Below are positions 44,980-52,655 of a stretch of 64,000 nucleotides of DNA, in pieces; the stretch's first letter is position 1; each line of letters begins with the position of its first letter. The stretch comes from Zhihengliuella sp. (GTDB lineage: Bacteria > Actinomycetota > Actinomycetes > Actinomycetales > Micrococcaceae). The DNA lies in NCBI RefSeq assembly GCF_031178195.1, contig NZ_JAPSJL010000004.1, positions 186,001-250,000 of the forward strand, given 5' to 3'. Made by a program: the position numbers and the translations under genes. Under the pieces are notes generated by a model. That model was given only the letters and a program-made list of their open reading frames with translations, searched no databases and was not told the origin of the DNA.

Positions 44980-46395
44980 TCATCCGATGATCGGCCGCTC
45001 CTCCGGGAGCCGGTAGAGGAGCCGCCGCGTCCGCAGGGCGAGGGCCGCCGCGATCGTGATGGTCCCGACCCTGCCCATGAACATGAGCCCGATCAGGATC
45101 AGTTCGCCGGAGACCGGCAGGTCGCCCGTGATACCCATCGAGAGGCCGACGGTCGCGAAGGCGGACACGCACTCGAAGAGCACCGTTTCGAAATCGTGGT
45201 CGGTGACGGCGAGCAGCGCCACGGTGCCGAGCAGCACCGATCCGACGCCCATCAGGGCCACGGACAGGGCCTGGCGCTGGACGGAGGCGCTGATGGCGCG
45301 CGCCCCGACAAGGACCTGATCGTGGCCGCGGACCTCGTTCCAGATCGCGAACGCGAGGATGAGGAACGTGGTGATCTTGATGCCGCCGGCGGTCCCGGCG
45401 CTGCCGCCACCGATGAACATGAGCGTGTCCGTGAGCAGGAGGGTCTCGGAGGAGGCCTGGCCGTAGTCGATGCTGTTGAAGCCCGCCGTGCGCGGGAAGG
45501 CCGTCAGGCCGAGCGCTCCCAGCAGCTTGCCGCCCACGGACAGGTTCCCGAGGGTCTCGGGACGGTTCCACTCCAGAGCGCCGAAGACCACCCAGCCCGA
45601 GGCCAGCAGGACCGCCGTCCCCCAGAGCGTCAGACGGAGATGCATCGAGGGGAGTTTCCGGGTCCGGGGCCTACTGAGGAGCTCGATGACGACCGGGAAG
45701 CCGAGCCCCCCGATGATCAGTGCGGTACAGATCGGCACGATGATCCAGGGGTCGGCCACGTATCCCATGAGGCTGTCGCTGAAGACGGAGAATCCCGCGT
45801 TGTTGAAGGCCGACACGGCATGGAAGACACCGTGCCAGGCCGCCGTCGCGGGGTCGTGGTCGTAGGCGATCCAGAAGCGGCCGGTCAGGACTGCGGCCGC
45901 CACGGCCTCCACGCCCAACGAGATCTGCGCGACCCGCAGCAGGACGCGCCGCACCTCGCCGAGATTGAGGGTGTGCGTCTCGGAGGCTGCGGCCAGCTGA
46001 GTGCGGACCGTGAGGCGTTTCCGGACGACGAGCGCCAGCAGGGTGCTCAGGGTCATGATGCCGAATCCGCCGACCTGGATGAGGGCCAGGATGACGCCCT
46101 GCCCGAACGGCGTCCAGAAGGTCGACGTGTCCACGGTGATGAGACCCGTGACGCACACGGCGGAGAATGCGGTGAAGAGGGCCGGCATCAGCGCGGGTGC
46201 GTCCGCATCGGTGCGGGAGACGGGCAGCATGAGCACGGCGGCCCCGAGGAGGATGACCGCGAGGAAGCCCACCGGCACCAGCCGCACGGGATTCTCCAGG
46301 AGGATCCGCTTCAGCGGACCCGCGACCGCGGACCAGCGCTGCCGGATCGCCCGGCGGGCTGCGTCCCGGTGCTGCGGTTCGACGACCCCGGCCAC
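44980..46395 (-). CDS. trkH: TrkH/KtrB-type potassium uptake channel subunit
   Basis: The 471-aa membrane protein contains the four pore repeats of Trk/Ktr channels: FSAVCVTGLITVDT, HAVSAFNNAGFSVF, AFPRTAGFNSIDYG and CVSAFATVGLSMGIT, each with the filter glycine. At this length, and without the extra N-terminal helices of large TrkH, it is closest to KtrB. K+ moves in across the cytoplasmic membrane, normally gated by a TrkA/KtrA ring, but no such gene is in the window. GTG 46395 with AGAGGGG is the chosen start. A long nested hairpin sits 25-95 bases upstream, and a kdpD-kdpE pair follows. Confidence 0.92.
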   Translation of the reverse strand: MAGVVEPQHRDAARRAIRQRWSAVAGPLKRILLENPVRLVPVGFLAVILLGAAVLMLPVSRTDADAPALMPALFTAFSAVCVTGLITVDTSTFWTPFGQGVILALIQVGGFGIMTLSTLLALVVRKRLTVRTQLAAASETHTLNLGEVRRVLLRVAQISLGVEAVAAAVLTGRFWIAYDHDPATAAWHGVFHAVSAFNNAGFSVFSDSLMGYVADPWIIVPICTALIIGGLGFPVVIELLSRPRTRKLPSMHLRLTLWGTAVLLASGWVVFGALEWNRPETLGNLSVGGKLLGALGLTAFPRTAGFNSIDYGQASSETLLLTDTLMFIGGGSAGTAGGIKITTFLILAFAIWNEVRGHDQVLVGARAISASVQRQALSVALMGVGSVLLGTVALLAVTDHDFETVLFECVSAFATVGLSMGITGDLPVSGELILIGLMFMGRVGTITIAAALALRTRRLLYRLPEERPIIG

Positions 46396-46717
46396 GGTGG
46401 TGCCCCCTCTGCTCTCGTGCTGCTCGGGGGTCAACGTTCCCCGCGGGCCCCGCCGCCCAGTCCACGCCTGCGGGGAGCGGCCCCGAGCAGTTCTTAACGC
46501 CGGCCTGATACCGGTGGCGTTCTTCTTGACGCCGTCCTCACACGGCGCGCGTACGGGGCGAGGGGCCGCCGCCCGGGCAGGGGAGGCGTAGCGGACGGCC
46601 CGAACCCCCTGCCGGCCGGCCCCGGGAAGCCGCCGGAACGGGTAACGTGAGGGTGCGCGGACGGGCGCCCCGGCGCCCGCGGAACCACGCCCGCGGAACC
46701 ACCAGGAGGAGCACACC
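46396..46717. other. Divergent trkH/Rieske gap with a long nested hairpin
   Basis: This 322-bp gap contains no gene. Next to trkH, CTGCTCGGGG (46420-46429) pairs perfectly with CCCCGAGCAG (46481-46490), and inside it TCCCCGC (46438-46444) pairs with GCGGGGA (46470-46476). On the trkH strand this 71-base structure would lie in the mRNA leader if transcription begins above 46490. TTCTTAAC and TTCTTGACG (46491-46532) mark a likely promoter area. On the other side, CAGGAGGAG (46702-46710) is the ribosome site of the ferredoxin gene. Confidence 0.55.
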
Positions 46718-47053
46718 ATGAGCGATGCCATCAACCTCGGCCCCGCCGTCGAGATCGAGGAGGGCGAGGCCCGCGTGGTCGCGTCCGAGGAGATCGGGAC
46801 CGACGACGACGTGACGATCTTCCATGCCGAGGACGGCAACTTCTACGCGCTCGACGACACGTGCACCCACGAGACCGCCTCGCTCGCCGACGGCTGGATC
46901 GAGGGCACCGAGATCGAGTGCCCGCTGCACTCGGCGCGCTTCTGCCTCAAGACCGGCGAGGTGACGTGCATGCCGGCCACCGTCGGCGTCCGCCCGCACA
47001 AGGTCGAGGTCGTCGACGGCGATCTGGTGCTGTACCCGAACCAAGCTCCCTGA
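46718..47053 (+). CDS. Rieske-type ferredoxin
   Basis: The 111-aa protein is a small Rieske [2Fe-2S] ferredoxin. The cluster ligands are Cys-x-His in DTCTHETASLADG and Cys-x2-His in CPLHSARF. Such proteins pass electrons to the terminal oxygenases of non-haem iron (ring-hydroxylating) systems. An FAD-dependent reductase gene follows 80 bases later, completing an electron chain, but no oxygenase is in the window. A strong AGGAGG site precedes ATG 46718. The N-terminal 30 residues form the usual beta sandwich edge. Confidence 0.92.
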   Translation: MSDAINLGPAVEIEEGEARVVASEEIGTDDDVTIFHAEDGNFYALDDTCTHETASLADGWIEGTEIECPLHSARFCLKTGEVTCMPATVGVRPHKVEVVDGDLVLYPNQAP

Positions 47054-47133
47054 GCCGACCGGCACTCGGACAGAGCCGGTCTGCGGGCCGGACCGAAACT
47101 CGACGCGAGTCGAACAGGACGGAAGCGGGAGCG

Positions 47134-48567
47134 ATGGAGACGGACGGCAGGGCCAGCGACCCGATCGGCAGCGATCCGGTCGGCATCGAGTCGATCGTGG
47201 TGGTCGGCGGCGGCGTCGCCGGCGTCACCGTCCTGCGCGAGCTGCGCCGGCACGGCTACACGGGTTCCCTGGCCGTCGTGGACCCGGACGGCCTGCCCTA
47301 CGACCGCCCGCCGCTGAGCAAGGGCTACCTCCTCGGCGAGCGAACCGCCGAGGACATCCTGCTCTCCCCGGCCGACTGGTACGGGCAGAACGAGGTGGAA
47401 CTCCTCGCCGGGCGAGTCCGGGAGCTCCGCCCGGACGACGGCGTCGTCCTCCTCGAGGACGGGCGCGAGATCGCGGCGGACCGGATCGTCCTCGCGACCG
47501 GCGCCACGCCGCGGGCGCTGCCGATCCCCGGCGGCGACCTGCCGGACGTGCTGGTGCTGCGCACCCGGGACGACGCCGACCGGCTGCGGGCCGCGCTCGC
47601 CCCGGGGCGCCGACTCGTCGTGATCGGCGCCGGTCTCATCGGCGCGGAGGCCGCCTCGGCAGCCGTGGCGCTGGGCGTCGAGACCACGCTGGTCGACCCC
47701 GTGGACCCGCCGCTGGTCCCGGCCGTCGGCCCCGAGCTCGCACGGCGGCTGCACGACCTGCACGCCGAGCACGGGGTCCGCGTCGTCACGGCCGTCCCGC
47801 GCGCGATCGAGCGCGACGGCGAGGCGTTCCGGCTCCACCTCGACGCGGACGCGGCGAGCCCCGTACCGCCGGCGCGCCCCGCACCGCCGGCGCGCCCCGC
47901 ACCGCCGGCGCGCCCGGGAGGAGCCGACGGCCCGAACGGCAACGACCTGTCCGTCACGGCCGACGTCGTCCTGGTGGGGATCGGCGTCCGCCCGGACACG
48001 GCACTCGCCGAGGCCGCCGGCCTGGAGGTGGACGACGGCGTCGTCGTCGACCCGTCCCAGTGCACCAGTCATCCACGCGTCTACGCGGTCGGCGACGCGG
48101 CACGGACCCGCGCGGCGGACGGCACGCTGCGGCGGCGGGCCGAGCACTGGGAGCACGCCATGCACAGCGCCGTCACGGCGGCCGCGGCGCTGCTCGGTCG
48201 GCCCCTGCCGGAGCACGGCGCCCCCTGGTTCTGGTCGGACCGGTACGGCGTTCACGTCGAGGGCGTCGGGAGTATGGTCGGCGGCGAGGCCACGGTGCTG
48301 CGGTTCGCCGACGCCGACGCTGCGGGACCCGCCGCGTCGGGCGCTGCCGGCGCCCCACCGGCCGCGGGCGGCCCGGGTGCCCCGCCGGGGAACCCGGTGG
48401 CGGCCTTCCGGCTCGCCGCGGACGGCACTATGCTCGGGGCCGCCGCGATCGACGGCGGGGCGACGATCCGGGCCGCGCGCCGGATCATCGACCGCGGAAT
48501 CGTCGTCGACCCCGCCCAGCTGGCGGATCCGACGGTCGACGTGAAGCGGCTCGCCCGCGGCCGTTGA
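47134..48567 (+). CDS. FAD-dependent ferredoxin reductase
   Basis: The 477-aa protein is an oxygenase-coupled NAD(H)-dependent ferredoxin reductase. The FAD motif is VVVGGGVAGVTVLREL, the NAD motif VVIGAGLIGAEAAS and the second FAD block VYAVGDAAR, followed by a C-terminal reductase domain (HWEHAMHSA, WFWSDRYG). It would pass electrons from NAD(P)H to the Rieske ferredoxin encoded just upstream. At 477 aa it is longer than typical (about 400) because of a Pro/Ala-rich insert near residues 244-261, made by an 18-bp repeat, and a Gly/Ala insert near 390-415. ATG 47134 follows a weak AAGCGGGAG site. Confidence 0.9.
   Translation: METDGRASDPIGSDPVGIESIVVVGGGVAGVTVLRELRRHGYTGSLAVVDPDGLPYDRPPLSKGYLLGERTAEDILLSPADWYGQNEVELLAGRVRELRPDDGVVLLEDGREIAADRIVLATGATPRALPIPGGDLPDVLVLRTRDDADRLRAALAPGRRLVVIGAGLIGAEAASAAVALGVETTLVDPVDPPLVPAVGPELARRLHDLHAEHGVRVVTAVPRAIERDGEAFRLHLDADAASPVPPARPAPPARPAPPARPGGADGPNGNDLSVTADVVLVGIGVRPDTALAEAAGLEVDDGVVVDPSQCTSHPRVYAVGDAARTRAADGTLRRRAEHWEHAMHSAVTAAAALLGRPLPEHGAPWFWSDRYGVHVEGVGSMVGGEATVLRFADADAAGPAASGAAGAPPAAGGPGAPPGNPVAAFRLAADGTMLGAAAIDGGATIRAARRIIDRGIVVDPAQLADPTVDVKRLARGR
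47863..47916. repeat. In-frame 18-bp tandem repeat, three copies
   Basis: Units at 47863-47880, 47881-47898 and 47899-47916 differ by only one or two bases. Each encodes (V/A)PPARP, giving an 18-residue Pro-rich insert inside the ferredoxin reductase. Codon frame is kept, so copy-number change would only alter insert length. Confidence 0.9.
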
Positions 48568-48643
48568 CCCCGCCGCTGACCTCGCCGCGCAGGGCCGGAC
48601 GGCCGGTCCGCCTCAGCGCGCGGTCTGCCCCCCGCGATCCAGG

Positions 48644-49885
48644 TCAGGCCGGGTCGGCCGCCAGCTCCGCCGCGTACTGCTCCATGGCGCCGGCGAGGCG
48701 CCGCACGCCCTCCCGCAGGCCCTCCGGCGGCACCGAGCAGAACGCGAGCCGCAGCTGGTTGGACCCCTGTCCGTCCACGGAGAAGGACGACCCCTGGATG
48801 AAGACCACGCTTCGCTCCAGGGCGGCCTCGAGCAGTTCGTGCGCCCGCCAGTGCTCCGGCAGGGTCACCCAGCTGAAGAAACCGCCGGCGGGTCGGCTGA
48901 AGGCGGTCCCCGCCGGCAGCGAGCGCTCCAGCTCGGCGCACAGCGCCTGGGCCCGCTCCGCGTAGCGCGCGGCCGCCGCGGCGACGGACGCGCGCCACGG
49001 GGTCTGCGTGACGAATATCGTCGCCAGCGCCTGGCTCAGGCCCGAGGCGCTGATCGTCGTCGACTCCGCGGCCAGCTGGAGCTCGCGGCGCAGCCACGGC
49101 GGCGCGCAGACCCAGCCGACGCGCAGGCCGGGGGAGAGGATCTTCGAGAACGAGCCCAGGTACAGCACGTTCTCCGGGTCGAGCCCGTGCAGCGAGGGCC
49201 GCGGGGCGTCGCTGAAGCCCAGCAGACCGTACGGGTTGTCCTCGACGATCGGCACGCCGAAGCGCCGACAGATCTCCACCACGGCACGACGGCGCCCGGT
49301 TGCGAGCGTGATGCCCGTCGGGTTGTGGAAGGTGGGGATGGTGTAGAGGAAGCGCGGCAGGTGGGACCGGGCGGCGAGCTCCCCGAGCACGCGCTCGAGG
49401 TCCTCCGGCACCAGGCCGTCGTCGTCCATCCGCACGTGGCGGACCCGCACGCCCGCCCCGCCGAAGACGCCCAGCGCTCCCACGTAGGTGGGCCCCTCCG
49501 CCAGGACCGTGTCGCCGGGGTCGCAGAGGAGCTTGACGATCAGGTCCAGGCCCATCTGGGAGCCGCTCGTCACTTGGACGGACTCCGGGGCGGCGTGGAT
49601 CCCCTCGGCGGCCATGACCTCCGGGATCGCCTCCCGGAGCGCGGACTCGCCGGGGCCGGAGCCGTACTGCAGCACGCTGCCGGGGCGCGTGGCGATGGCC
49701 TCGGCCGCCGCGTCGGCCATCCAACCGAGGTCCATGAGCGAGAGGTCCGGGTTCCCGCCGGCGAGCGAGATCATGCCCGGCTGCAGCGACAGCTCCCAGA
49801 CGTCGCGGACCGCGGAGGGCGTGAACCCGGCGGCGCGGCGGGCCAGGCGGGCGGTGGTCGGTCCGGTCGTCCGTGCGGACTCCAT
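48644..49885 (-). CDS. PLP-dependent class I/II aminotransferase (2-aminoadipate-transaminase-like)
   Basis: The 413-aa fold-type I aminotransferase has the PLP lysine in SFSKILSPGLRVGW, the aspartate and tyrosine pocket VEDNPYGLLGF, HNPTG in TFHNPTGITL and the opening block MISLAGGNPD. It belongs to the group with LysN/2-aminoadipate transaminases and the catalytic parts of MocR regulators, but it has no N-terminal winged helix, so it is a stand-alone enzyme. It would move an amino group to 2-oxoglutarate from an aromatic or 2-aminoadipate-type donor. It is convergent with the ferredoxin reductase and monocistronic. Confidence 0.9.
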   Translation of the reverse strand: MESARTTGPTTARLARRAAGFTPSAVRDVWELSLQPGMISLAGGNPDLSLMDLGWMADAAAEAIATRPGSVLQYGSGPGESALREAIPEVMAAEGIHAAPESVQVTSGSQMGLDLIVKLLCDPGDTVLAEGPTYVGALGVFGGAGVRVRHVRMDDDGLVPEDLERVLGELAARSHLPRFLYTIPTFHNPTGITLATGRRRAVVEICRRFGVPIVEDNPYGLLGFSDAPRPSLHGLDPENVLYLGSFSKILSPGLRVGWVCAPPWLRRELQLAAESTTISASGLSQALATIFVTQTPWRASVAAAAARYAERAQALCAELERSLPAGTAFSRPAGGFFSWVTLPEHWRAHELLEAALERSVVFIQGSSFSVDGQGSNQLRLAFCSVPPEGLREGVRRLAGAMEQYAAELAADPA

Positions 49886-50125
49886 GTGCGAACCCCTCTT
49901 TCAGCAATGAATCTTCGGCAGTGAGTTCGTTCTGCGGAGGGGCCGCGAGGCCGCCCCTGGGACGAAGCCTAGTGAGGTGGGCCGGAATAGACGACAGCGG
50001 CCGCTCGCCCGGCTGGTGTGCTGATCACGACGACGACGACGCCGGTGCCGGTGAGGTGGGCGGCGCGTCGAGCGGCGCCGAGCGGCGTCGAGCGGCGTCG
50101 GGCATGCGGTGGCCGCCGTGGCCGC

Positions 50126-50191
50126 TCAGCGGCGCGGCTCGGCCTCGACGATCGCCAGTCAGCGGCGCGGCTCGGCCTCGACGATCGCCAG
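50126..50191. repeat. Perfect 33-bp tandem duplication at a gene end
   Basis: Bases 50126-50158 and 50159-50191 are identical. The copy at 50159-50191 is the end of the thioesterase gene with its stop codon. The copy at 50126-50158 is the same 11 codons again, in frame, after the stop. The absence of any mismatch points to a recent slip or unequal exchange. Confidence 0.95.
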
Positions 50192-50596
50192 GGTGCACCG
50201 GGAGACGCAGACCAGCCGGCCGGCGTCGTCGGTGATCCGGATGTCCCAGACCTGGGAGCGGCGCCCGCGGCTCAGCGGGGTCGCCACGCCGTGCACCCAG
50301 GTGCCCGGGAGGCCGGGACGCACGTGGTTGGCGTTGATCTCCTGCCCGACGCAGTGGAATCTCGCCGGGTCCACCGTGAGGTACCCGCCCCACGAGGCGA
50401 GGGACTCCGCGAAGGCCACCGACGCTCCGCCGTGCAGGATCCCAGCCGGCTGCGTGGTCCGCTGGTCCACCGGCATGCGGCCGTGCACGGAGTCCTCGGT
50501 CAGCTCCGTGACCTCGATGCCGAGGTGCTCGTTTAGCGATCCCGTGTGCCGCGCGTTGAGCTCCTCCACCGTGGGTTCGCCGAACCAGATGCTCAT
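50159..50596 (-). CDS. PaaI-type hotdog thioesterase
   Basis: The 145-aa protein has the hotdog thioesterase fold of the PaaI/YbgC-like group. The active-site loop is HGGASVAFAESLASWGG, preceded by the acidic VHGRMPVDQRTTQPAGIL and followed by NANHVRPG and VWDIRITDDAGRLVCVSRCTLAI in pieces. It would hydrolyse acyl- or arylacyl-CoA esters in the cytoplasm as a tetramer. ATG 50596 begins the normal N-terminus. It starts 85 bases beyond the AraC gene stop on the same strand. The last 11 codons are exactly duplicated downstream of the stop. Confidence 0.9.
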   Translation of the reverse strand: MSIWFGEPTVEELNARHTGSLNEHLGIEVTELTEDSVHGRMPVDQRTTQPAGILHGGASVAFAESLASWGGYLTVDPARFHCVGQEINANHVRPGLPGTWVHGVATPLSRGRRSQVWDIRITDDAGRLVCVSRCTLAIVEAEPRR

Positions 50597-50681
50597 GCCG
50601 TGTGTCCTCCGTCGTCGGTCGGGCGGGTCAGGCCGGTCGGGCCGGTCCCGCCCCCCGATCCTAGTCACCTCCCGGTCGCGG

Positions 50682-51605
50682 TCAGCCGGCAGCGCGCCGG
50701 TAGGCCGTCGGCGTCCGTCCGGTCTCCCTGCGGAACTGGCGATTGAAGTTGGAGAGGTTCGCGTAGCCCACCTGGTGTGCGATCTGGGCCACCGGCAGGG
50801 AGGTCCGGAGGAGGAGCTTGGTGGCATGGGCGATGCGCAGCCGGCGCACCATGGCCGCGAAGTTCTGCCCGCTCGCCCGGGTGAAGTAGCGGGAGAACGC
50901 CGACTCGGACATGCCGGCCAGACGCGCCGCCACGGACAGCCGGACGTCACCGGTCAGGTTCTCCGAGACGTAGTTCAGGGCCCGGCCGATGATCTCCTGC
51001 GCGTGCGGGTCGTTCAGCTGCGGTGTCCACCCATCCGTCAGCAGCCGGTACTCGTCCTCCGGCGCCTGCGCGAGCCGGCGGAACAGGTCCAGCATGCTCA
51101 GCAGGCGGTCCATGCCGGTGGCCGCACCGACCGCGTCGAGCAGACGCGCCCCGTCGGCGGCGGCCGCCCCGGTGAACTCGACCCCGAACCGCGCCCGGCC
51201 CCAGAGCTCGTTGAGCTCGCCGAGCTCGGGCAGGAGCAGCTCGCACTCCTGCAGCCACTCGTGCCGGAACTGCAGCACCACGTCCGAGTCCTCGAGGACC
51301 TCTCCGGGCGGAACCTGCGTCAGCCACTCGTGCGGAACGTTCGGGCCGACCAGGACCAGCTGGCCGTACTCGAAGTGTCCGACGCTCCCGCCGACGATGT
51401 ACTGGCCCTGGCGCCGCGCCAGGTGCAGCTCGTACTCCGGGTGGTAGTTCCAGCGCGCGAACACGCCGGGGTAGTCGTGCTGGTGCCAACGGGCCGAATG
51501 GCGGGGATCGTGCGGGACGAGCTCGCGCATGGCCGGCCGGTGGTCCTCCGCGGCGGCGGCGTCGGTGGCGGCGGCGTCGGCGCGGTCGAGCAAGGAGCGG
51601 GCCAT
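50682..51605 (-). CDS. AraC family regulator of the polyol/sugar operon
   Basis: The 307-aa protein has an N-terminal cupin-like sugar-sensing domain (HQHDYPGVFARWNYHPEYELH) and a C-terminal pair of helix-turn-helix units (VAARLAGMSESAFSRYFTR, then IAHQVGYANLSNFNRQFRRETGRTP in part). This is the AraC/XylS layout used for carbohydrate operons. It is divergent from an SDR-ABC-dehydrogenase operon, across a 176-bp gap with AT-rich patches, so it most likely activates that operon when the polyol or sugar is present, and perhaps its own gene. Confidence 0.9.
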   Translation of the reverse strand: MARSLLDRADAAATDAAAAEDHRPAMRELVPHDPRHSARWHQHDYPGVFARWNYHPEYELHLARRQGQYIVGGSVGHFEYGQLVLVGPNVPHEWLTQVPPGEVLEDSDVVLQFRHEWLQECELLLPELGELNELWGRARFGVEFTGAAAADGARLLDAVGAATGMDRLLSMLDLFRRLAQAPEDEYRLLTDGWTPQLNDPHAQEIIGRALNYVSENLTGDVRLSVAARLAGMSESAFSRYFTRASGQNFAAMVRRLRIAHATKLLLRTSLPVAQIAHQVGYANLSNFNRQFRRETGRTPTAYRRAAG

Positions 51606-51781
51606 GCCTCGAGTCTAGATCGTTCTGGCCGGGGCGGTGCAAAAAAGTATCGATCCGCGGTCGAGGAGACGCTAGTCACACTCAGGGCGCTGCCGTACGT
51701 TCGAGGGACACAGGAAACGTCCGGGCCCGGCACTGCGTAACGGGCCGGGCAGTCGACCGAGAATCAAGGAGGCTGATCGGT

Positions 51782-52588
51782 ATGAATTTGCAGGAGACTT
51801 TCGGGCTCGCAGGACGCGTCGCCGTCGTCACGGGCGCCACCCGCGGGCTCGGTGCCGCGTTCGTCCAGGCCCTCGCGGACGCGGGCGCCGACGTCGTCAT
51901 CGCCGCCCGCAGCGTCGACGAGGGGGCCGCCGTCGCGCACCCCGCCGCCGACGGCCACGGGACGGCGGCCGCGGTGGCGGACCTGGAGTCCCGTGGCGTG
52001 CGGGCCCGCGCCTACCGGGTGGACGTCACCCGGCGCGACGACGTCGAACGGCTCCTCGCCGACGTCGTGCACGACTTCGGCCGCGTGGACATCCTCGTCA
52101 ACAACGCGGGAACCTGCATCCACAAGCCGGCGCTGGAGGTGACCGACGAGGAGTGGGACTCCGTCCTCGAGGTCAACCTCGACGCCCTCTGGAAGTGCTC
52201 GCAGGTCTTCGGCCGGCACTTCGTGGAGCAGCGGGCCGGGAGCATCGTCAACATCGGCTCGATCTCCGCGCAGATCGTCAACCGCCCGCAGTGGCAGCCG
52301 GCCTACAACGCCTCCAAGGCGGCCGTCCACCAGCTGACCAAGAGCCTCGCCGCCGAGTGGGCCCCGTACAACGTCCGCGTGAACGCGCTCGCCCCCGGCT
52401 ACGTGGGGACGGATATGGCGCCCGTGGACGACCCCCGGTTCAAGCCGCGCTGGATCGACGACGCGCCCATGCAGCGCGCGGCCACACCCGAGGAGATCGC
52501 GCCGTCGGTCGTCTACCTCGCCAGTGACGCTTCGTCCTTCACCACGGGCACCGTGCTGGTGGCCGACGGCGGCTACACCCTCTTCTGA
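51782..52588 (+). CDS. SDR oxidoreductase of the polyol operon
   Basis: The 268-aa classical SDR has VTGATRGLGAAF for the cofactor, NNAGTC, a serine in NIGSISAQIV and the catalytic pair YNASKAAVH. The C-terminal TPEEIAPSVVYLASDASSFTTG is typical of gluconate 5-dehydrogenase and D-arabinitol or sorbose-type reductases. It heads the operon with a sugar ABC transporter and a Zn-dehydrogenase, so it probably oxidises or reduces an imported polyol or ketose. AAGGAGG stands before ATG 51782. Confidence 0.9.
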   Translation: MNLQETFGLAGRVAVVTGATRGLGAAFVQALADAGADVVIAARSVDEGAAVAHPAADGHGTAAAVADLESRGVRARAYRVDVTRRDDVERLLADVVHDFGRVDILVNNAGTCIHKPALEVTDEEWDSVLEVNLDALWKCSQVFGRHFVEQRAGSIVNIGSISAQIVNRPQWQPAYNASKAAVHQLTKSLAAEWAPYNVRVNALAPGYVGTDMAPVDDPRFKPRWIDDAPMQRAATPEEIAPSVVYLASDASSFTTGTVLVADGGYTLF

Positions 52589-52655
52589 CCCGGATCCCCC
52601 TCCAAGACCCATCCACCGGTACGCGCCCCGAGCGGGCGAGAACTGAGGAGAAACC

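Noticed and set aside
46420-46490. ydaO-type c-di-AMP riboswitch upstream of trkH
   Set aside because: The hairpin is strong but the conserved bases of that riboswitch class are not recognisable on either strand.
43351-46497. Long open frame on the + strand opposite kdpD and trkH
   Set aside because: The product is an Arg/Gly/Glu/Asp-rich string with no known fold. The opposite strand holds clear kinase and channel genes.
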